A DNA stretch of 9,683 bases from Spirochaetota bacterium. Lineage in GTDB: Bacteria > Spirochaetota > Spirochaetia > Treponematales > Breznakiellaceae. This document shows positions 4,799 through 9,683 of the stretch, one piece after another. Position 1 is the first letter of the stretch. Each line of letters starts with the position of its first letter. The notes below the pieces were generated by a model. That model ran no database searches. It was not told the DNA's origin and saw only the letters and a list, made by a program, of their open reading frames with translations. The DNA lies in contig JAEXTK010000108.1 of assembly GCA_023406985.1 (NCBI GenBank), forward strand, positions 1-9,683, in the 5' to 3' direction. The translations under genes and the position numbers were made by a program.

Positions 4799-6037
4799 AT
4801 GAAGCATATCGACGGGGGCGTGTGCGCCCCCGAGGGGTTCAGCGCCGGCGGCATCTGGTGCGGGATCCGGAAGAAGAACGACAAGAAGGACTTGGCGCTC
4901 ATCGTCTCGGATCGGCCGTGCGCCGCCGCGGGCATGTATACGACGAACGTCGTGAAGGCCGCGAGCGTGCTCGTGACGCGGGAGCACCTGGCCTCCGGGA
5001 CCGCGCGGGCCGTCATCTGCAATTCGGGCAACGCGAACGCGTGCACGGGAGAAGCTGGCATGCAGGCGGCGCGCCGCATGGCGCAGCTCGTCGCGGCCAA
5101 GCTCGGCGTCAAGGCGGAGGCGGTCGCCGTCGGTTCCACCGGCGTCATCGGCGTGCCGCTCCCCGTGGAGGCCGTGGAGAAGAACATCGACGCGCTCTTC
5201 GCGTCCCTGTCGCCGGACGCGGCGGGCCACGCGGCCGCCATCGAGGCGATCATGACGACCGATACCCGGAAGAAGGAAATCTCCGTCGAATTCGAACTGG
5301 GCGGCCTGCCGGTCCGCATCGGCGCGATGGCCAAGGGCGCGGGCATGATCCATCCGAACATGGCCACCATGCTGTCCTTCGTCACGACCGACGCCGCCGT
5401 CTCCCCGAAGCTCCTCGACGCCGCGCTCCGCAGGGCGGTGCGGCGCTCGTTCAACCGGGTGACGGTGGACGGCGACACGAGCACGAACGACACCGTCCTC
5501 GCGCTCGCCAACGGGGCGGCCGGCAACCCCCGGATCGAGGTGGAAGGCGAGGACTACGCGGCCTTCGCGGACGCCCTGGAGTACGTCTGTACGCGGCTCG
5601 CGATCGGCGTCGCGAAAGACGGGGAGGGCGCCACGAAGCTCGTCGCCTGCACCGTCGCGGGGGCCGCCTCCGAAGACATCGCCGAGAAGCTCGCCAAGGC
5701 CGTCGTCGGCTCGAGCCTCGTGAAGGCTGCCTGCTTCGGCGCCGACGCCAACTGGGGCCGCATCCTCTGCGCCATGGGTTATTCCGGCGCCGACTTCGAC
5801 CCCGCCTCCGTGGACGTCCGCTTCCGGAGTCGGGCGGGCGAGCTCGCCGTCTGCGCGCTCGGCGCCTCGATCCCCTTCTCCGAAGAGACGGCGAAGAAGG
5901 TGCTGCAGGAGGACGAGATCGAGATCCTCGTGGACCTGAAGAAGGGCGGGAAGAGCGCGGGACCGGCGAGCGTCACGGCCTGGGGCTGCGACCTCACCTA
6001 CGACTACGTGAAAATCAACGGCGACTATCGGTCGTAG
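4799..6037 (+). CDS. argJ: Glutamate N-acetyltransferase (ornithine acetyltransferase), self-cleaving
   Basis: ArgJ transfers the acetyl group from N-acetylornithine to glutamate, recycling it and releasing ornithine. Some members also use acetyl-CoA and so perform the first step; this cannot be decided here. The 412-residue protein has normal family length. KGAGMIHPNMATML (179-192) contains the autoprocessing site between Ala189 and Thr190; Thr190 becomes the nucleophile at the N terminus of the beta chain. GSTGVIG (112-118) supplies the Thr-Gly oxyanion-hole pair, DGDTSTNDT (224-232) and FGADANWGRI (313-322) are conserved substrate-site segments, and the C terminus has LTYDYVKINGDYRS. The ATG at 4799 follows a GGGGGA ribosome site that begins directly after the argC stop; a longer in-frame extension back into argC is not protein-like. 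Confidence 0.97.
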   Translation: MKHIDGGVCAPEGFSAGGIWCGIRKKNDKKDLALIVSDRPCAAAGMYTTNVVKAASVLVTREHLASGTARAVICNSGNANACTGEAGMQAARRMAQLVAAKLGVKAEAVAVGSTGVIGVPLPVEAVEKNIDALFASLSPDAAGHAAAIEAIMTTDTRKKEISVEFELGGLPVRIGAMAKGAGMIHPNMATMLSFVTTDAAVSPKLLDAALRRAVRRSFNRVTVDGDTSTNDTVLALANGAAGNPRIEVEGEDYAAFADALEYVCTRLAIGVAKDGEGATKLVACTVAGAASEDIAEKLAKAVVGSSLVKAACFGADANWGRILCAMGYSGADFDPASVDVRFRSRAGELAVCALGASIPFSEETAKKVLQEDEIEILVDLKKGGKSAGPASVTAWGCDLTYDYVKINGDYRS

Positions 6038-6050
6038 GGAGGAGCGGACG

Positions 6051-6929
6051 ATGAAGGGAACAGCGATCACCAATCCGGTCAGGGCCGAGGTCCTCGTGCA
6101 GGCCTTGCCGTACATCCAGGACTTCATGGGCAAGACCATCGTCGTGAAGTACGGCGGCAACGCGATGATCAACGAGGACCTCAAGGCCGCGGTCATCCAG
6201 GACCTCGTCCTCATGTCGTGCGTCGGCATCCGCACCGTGCTCGTGCACGGCGGCGGCCCGGAAATCGAGTCCATGCTCAAGCGCGTGGGCGTGGCGAGCC
6301 GCTTCGTCAACGGGCTCCGCTATACCGACGAGGAGACCATGGAGATCGTCCAGATGGTCCTCTGCGGCAAGGTCAACAAGGACATCGTCGCCCTGGTCCA
6401 GCGGGCGGGCGGCAAGGCCCTCGGCCTCTGCGGCCTGGACGGCGGCCTCCTCCAGGGCGTCCGCTACCGCGCGGGCGGCGAGGACCTCGGCCTCGTGGGC
6501 GACGTCACGGCGGTCAACGTCGAGCCGCTTCTGGAGGCGATGGCCAAGGGCTACGTGCCGGTCGTCTCCACGGTGGCCCTCGGGATCGGAGAAGACGCGG
6601 GCGCCTCCCTCAACGTAAACGCCGACACCGCGGCCGCCAAGATCGCGGCCGCCCTCGGCGCGGAGAAGCTCGTCCTCATGACCGACGTGAGCGGCATCCT
6701 CCGCGACGTGGCGAATCCGGACTCGCTCATCAAGGAGATGAAGCGGGGCGACCTGGACGCGCTCGTGAAGGAGGGCGTCGTCAGCAAGGGCATGATCCCC
6801 AAGACGGCATGCTGCCGGACCGCGCTGGAAGGCGGCGTCGCCAAGGCCCACATCATCGACGGCCGCCTTCCGCACGCCCTCCTCGTGGAGCTGTTCACCG
6901 ACGAGGGCATCGGTACCATGATTGAATGA
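6051..6929 (+). CDS. argB: N-acetylglutamate kinase, arginine-sensitive type
   Basis: ArgB phosphorylates N-acetylglutamate with ATP, the second and usually rate-setting step. The 292-residue protein belongs to the amino-acid kinase fold. VVKYGGNAM (31-39, catalytic Lys33), VHGGGPEI (65-72), NVNADTAAAKIA (188-199), TDVSGIL (211-217) and KGMIPK (246-251) are all intact. It also has an N-terminal helix before the core (VLVQALPYIQDFMGKT) and the C-terminal HALLVELFTDEGIGTM. Both are features of the hexameric, arginine-inhibited enzymes, so end-product inhibition is likely to act here. The ATG at 6051 has GGAGGAG six bases upstream, starting right after the argJ stop. The last codons overlap the first arm of a hairpin array that separates argB from argD. 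Confidence 0.97.
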   Translation: MKGTAITNPVRAEVLVQALPYIQDFMGKTIVVKYGGNAMINEDLKAAVIQDLVLMSCVGIRTVLVHGGGPEIESMLKRVGVASRFVNGLRYTDEETMEIVQMVLCGKVNKDIVALVQRAGGKALGLCGLDGGLLQGVRYRAGGEDLGLVGDVTAVNVEPLLEAMAKGYVPVVSTVALGIGEDAGASLNVNADTAAAKIAAALGAEKLVLMTDVSGILRDVANPDSLIKEMKRGDLDALVKEGVVSKGMIPKTACCRTALEGGVAKAHIIDGRLPHALLVELFTDEGIGTMIE

Positions 6930-6958
6930 AAAATCCCTAAAGGGATTTTTCATTCAAT
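6921..6958 (+). terminator. Perfect 17-bp hairpin at the end of argB (hairpin A1), possible weak terminator
   Basis: ATTGAATGAAAAATCCC (6921-6937) and GGGATTTTTCATTCAAT (6942-6958) are exact complements around a TAAA loop. The inner part, TCCC-TAAA-GGGA followed by five T, has intrinsic-terminator form in both directions, although the GC core is only 3 bp and the T-run is within the long stem. The stem starts in the last two sense codons of argB. argD and argG continue downstream, so any termination is probably partial, or the element acts as an RNA-stability barrier. Confidence 0.6.
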
Positions 6959-6961
6959 TCC

Positions 6962-6987
6962 GGAGTTTCGCCCGGGGGCGAAACTCC
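6962..6987 (+). repeat. Hairpin B1 of the argB-argD array
   Basis: GGAGTTTCGCC (6962-6972) pairs perfectly with GGCGAAACTCC (6977-6987) around CGGG. The outer arm GAGTTTCG/CGAAACTC recurs in hairpin B2 at 7023-7050. Confidence 0.8.
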
Positions 6988-6994
6988 AAGATCG

Positions 6995-7019
6995 AATGAA
7001 AGCGCTGCGCGCTTTTATT
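6995..7019 (+). repeat. Hairpin A2 of the argB-argD array, terminator-like
   Basis: AATGAAAGCGC (6995-7005) pairs with GCGCTTTTATT (7009-7019) around TGC, with one G-U pair. It repeats the GAATGAAA outer arm of A1 (6924-6931 versus 6994-7001) with a different inner stem. GCGC followed by TTTTATTT also resembles an intrinsic terminator. Confidence 0.7.
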
Positions 7020-7022
7020 TCC

Positions 7023-7050
7023 CGAGTTTCGCTCGGTAGAACGAAACTCG
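7023..7050 (+). repeat. Hairpin B2 of the argB-argD array
   Basis: CGAGTTTCG (7023-7031) pairs perfectly with CGAAACTCG (7042-7050) around a 10-base loop. It keeps the outer arm of B1, but its inner stem is lost or degraded. It ends 29 bp before the argD start. Confidence 0.75.
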
Positions 7051-7064
7051 CGCCTCCATTCGCA

Positions 7065-7071
7065 GAGGGAG
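7065..7071 (+). promoter_or_regulatory. Ribosome binding site fixing the argD start
   Basis: GAGGGAG lies eight bases before the ATG at 7080 and supports that start over the in-frame ATG at 6996, which has no ribosome site and would translate hairpins A2 and B2. A weak CCTC (7053-7056)/GAGG (7065-7068) pairing could partly mask it. Confidence 0.65.
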
Positions 7072-7079
7072 ATACAGGA

Positions 7080-8279
7080 ATGACCGACAAGTTCATGAAT
7101 ACGTACCACCGGTTGCCGGCGGTATTGACGGAAGGGAAGGGCGCGCGGGTGAAGGACGTCGCGGGGAAGTGGTACCTCGACTTCACCGCGGGCATCGCGG
7201 TGAGCTGCCTCGGGCACGGCCACCCCGCCTTGACGAAGGCCATCGCGGACCAGGCCGCCAAGCTCATCCACACCTCGAACTACTTCAAGAGCGACACGGC
7301 CACGGCCTTCGCCGAGGAGCTCGTCGCGGCCTGTTCCAAGGTCGGCATGGTGAACGTCTTCCTGGCCAACTCGGGAGCCGAGGCCAACGAGGGCGCGGTC
7401 AAGATCGCGCGGAAGTACTCGCTCAAGAAGTACGGGCCGGGCAGGCACCGGATCGTGACCCTCAAGGGCAGTTTCCACGGCAGGACCATCACCACCCTCG
7501 CCGCCACGGGCCAGGACAAATTCCACCAGGATTTCGGTCCCTTCACCGAGGGCTTCCTCTACCTGCCCTCCGGCGACCTCGCGGCGCTGGAAAAGGCCCT
7601 GGACGGCACGGTCGCGGGCCTCCTCATCGAACCCGTCCAGGGCGAGAGCGGGATCCGCGTCCAGGATAGCGCCTTCATGGCCGCGGCCGCCGCGCTCTGC
7701 GCGGAGCGGGACGTCCTATTCTTGATGGACGAGATCCAGTCGGGCGTGGGCCGGACCGGCACCTTCCTGGCCTGCGAGGCTTACGGAGCAGCGGTGAAGC
7801 CCGACATCGTAACCATCGCCAAGGGCCTCGCGGGCGGCGTGCCGATCGGCGCCGTGCTCGCGGGCCCGAAGGTCGCCGACACGCTCGGCGTCGGCGACCA
7901 CGGCACGACCTTCGGCGGGAACCCCCTCGCCGCGGCCGCGGGCCGAGTGGTCCTCTCCATCGTGAACGAGCCCGCGTTCCTGGCCGATATCGGCCGGAAG
8001 GGCGAGAAGATCCGCTCGACCATCGCTGGCTGGAAGCACCCGCTCGTGCAGGATATCCGGGGGAAGGGCCTCATGATCGGCGTGGACATCGGGATCGATG
8101 CCTGGCCGGTCCTGGAGGCCTGCCTTTCCCGGGGCCTCCTCATGCTGTCCGCGGGCCCGAAGACCCTCCGGATGCTGCCCGCCTACGTGATCACGGACGC
8201 CGAGATCGACGAGGGCCTCGCCATCCTCAAGTCCGTGTTGGACGCGGCCGCTCCGGGCGCCGCCGCGGCCTCCAAATGA
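7080..8279 (+). CDS. argD: Acetylornithine aminotransferase (PLP-dependent)
   Basis: ArgD is a class III aminotransferase that converts N-acetylglutamate semialdehyde to N-acetylornithine using glutamate. Members can also act on succinyldiaminopimelate for lysine synthesis. The 399-residue protein has normal length. NSGAEANEGA (97-106) and SFHGRT (131-136) form the cofactor phosphate and ring site, MDEIQSGVGRTG (216-227) holds Asp217, TIAKGLAGG (245-253) holds the Schiff-base Lys248, and HGTTFGGNPLA (274-284) is intact. The C terminus is an Ala-rich tail. The gene is separated from argB by 150 bp with four hairpins, the only long gap in the operon, so its expression may be set differently. 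The assignment to argD rather than another class III enzyme rests on both sequence and operon context. Confidence 0.95.
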   Translation: MTDKFMNTYHRLPAVLTEGKGARVKDVAGKWYLDFTAGIAVSCLGHGHPALTKAIADQAAKLIHTSNYFKSDTATAFAEELVAACSKVGMVNVFLANSGAEANEGAVKIARKYSLKKYGPGRHRIVTLKGSFHGRTITTLAATGQDKFHQDFGPFTEGFLYLPSGDLAALEKALDGTVAGLLIEPVQGESGIRVQDSAFMAAAAALCAERDVLFLMDEIQSGVGRTGTFLACEAYGAAVKPDIVTIAKGLAGGVPIGAVLAGPKVADTLGVGDHGTTFGGNPLAAAAGRVVLSIVNEPAFLADIGRKGEKIRSTIAGWKHPLVQDIRGKGLMIGVDIGIDAWPVLEACLSRGLLMLSAGPKTLRMLPAYVITDAEIDEGLAILKSVLDAAAPGAAAASK

Positions 8280-8305
8280 ACTCGCGAAACGATAAGGAGA
8301 ACGAT

Positions 8306-9514
<1,209 letters not shown>

Positions 9515-9683
9515 GGGGAGCGCCTCTATCGGCTGAAACGGGACGCGCGCAGTGATCGTCACAGACTTTATGATTGTTGCATGCGGCTCGAAGCGGAGTA
9601 TCCTAGGTCCGACGGGATTTGGGAGCCGGCGACCGGTTGGCCCTGCGCTGGGAGGGAACATCCCGCAAGGGAAGACCTCGGGT
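9515..9683. other. Region after argG; no gene or terminator recognised
   Basis: No intrinsic terminator follows argG. A TATGAT hexamer (9569-9574) sits in a small AT-rich patch but has no good -35. Beyond it are short stems: AGCCGG/CCGGTT around CGA, and TCCC/GGGA closed by a GCAA tetraloop near 9660-9671. Two + frames stay open to the window edge, one from ATG 9581 and one from GTG 9552 (ATG 9570), neither with a ribosome site. It could be the start of a small RNA, a leader or an unrecognised gene. Confidence 0.3.

Noticed and set aside
6996..7079. Longer argD reading frame starting at the ATG at 6996
   Set aside because: No ribosome site precedes it, and the extra 28 residues would be encoded by hairpins A2 and B2. 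The ATG at 7080 has GAGGGAG and gives normal ArgD length.
9515..9550. Intrinsic terminator for the arg operon
   Set aside because: No stable stem followed by a T-run is present.
9575..9683. Resemblance of the tail to RNase P RNA, SRP RNA, tmRNA, cobalamin or guanidine riboswitches
   Set aside because: None of the conserved core sequences of these RNAs could be found; only generic hairpins are present.

Overview
This window comes from a GC-rich bacterial chromosome (roughly two thirds G+C by eye in the coding parts). Its core is an arginine-biosynthesis operon, argC-argJ-argB-argD-argG, on the + strand from 3666 to 9514. It is flanked on the left by a small regulator/metabolic operon and three poorly characterised genes. 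The lineage cannot be fixed from sequence alone. A lipoprotein with a permissive lipobox (LFFSC), a six-cysteine protein that resembles ones I associate with treponemes, and the style of the E2 lipoyl domain fit a GC-rich free-living spirochaete. I hold that only loosely.

Layout. Positions 1-1092 (- strand) hold a DeoR-family repressor followed 11 bp later by the start of a lipoyl-domain E2 subunit of a 2-oxoacid dehydrogenase, which runs off the left edge. The 117-bp divergent region at 1093-1209 carries a deoR promoter, three tandem 11-bp repeats centred on TTCGAA (a likely autoregulatory operator) and an inverted repeat. A secreted von Willebrand factor A protein (1210-2334, +) is convergent with a two-gene - strand unit, a six-cysteine small protein (2778-3116) and a TPR-like lipoprotein (2339-2734), driven from a clear promoter at 3145-3173.

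The 549-bp region 3117-3665 separates that unit from argC. It holds a TTGACA hexamer, an AT-rich imperfect palindrome where an operator would lie, a possible 39-codon leader peptide ending in six arginines within nine codons, an almost pure pyrimidine tract and a hairpin. Together these suggest, but do not prove, leader-peptide or Rho-type control of the arg operon.

The arg genes form a cyclic pathway. ArgB (N-acetylglutamate kinase, with features of the arginine-inhibited type), ArgC (reductase) and ArgD (aminotransferase) make N-acetylornithine. ArgJ moves the acetyl group back to glutamate, releasing ornithine, and ArgG converts citrulline to argininosuccinate. argF and argH are not in the window. 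Most junctions are 11-26 bp. The exception is argB-argD, where 150 bp hold four consecutive hairpins in an A-B-A'-B' order, apparently two diverged copies of one two-hairpin unit.

The last 169 bp after argG show no recognisable gene or terminator. They hold some hairpin potential and short frames still open at the window edge.
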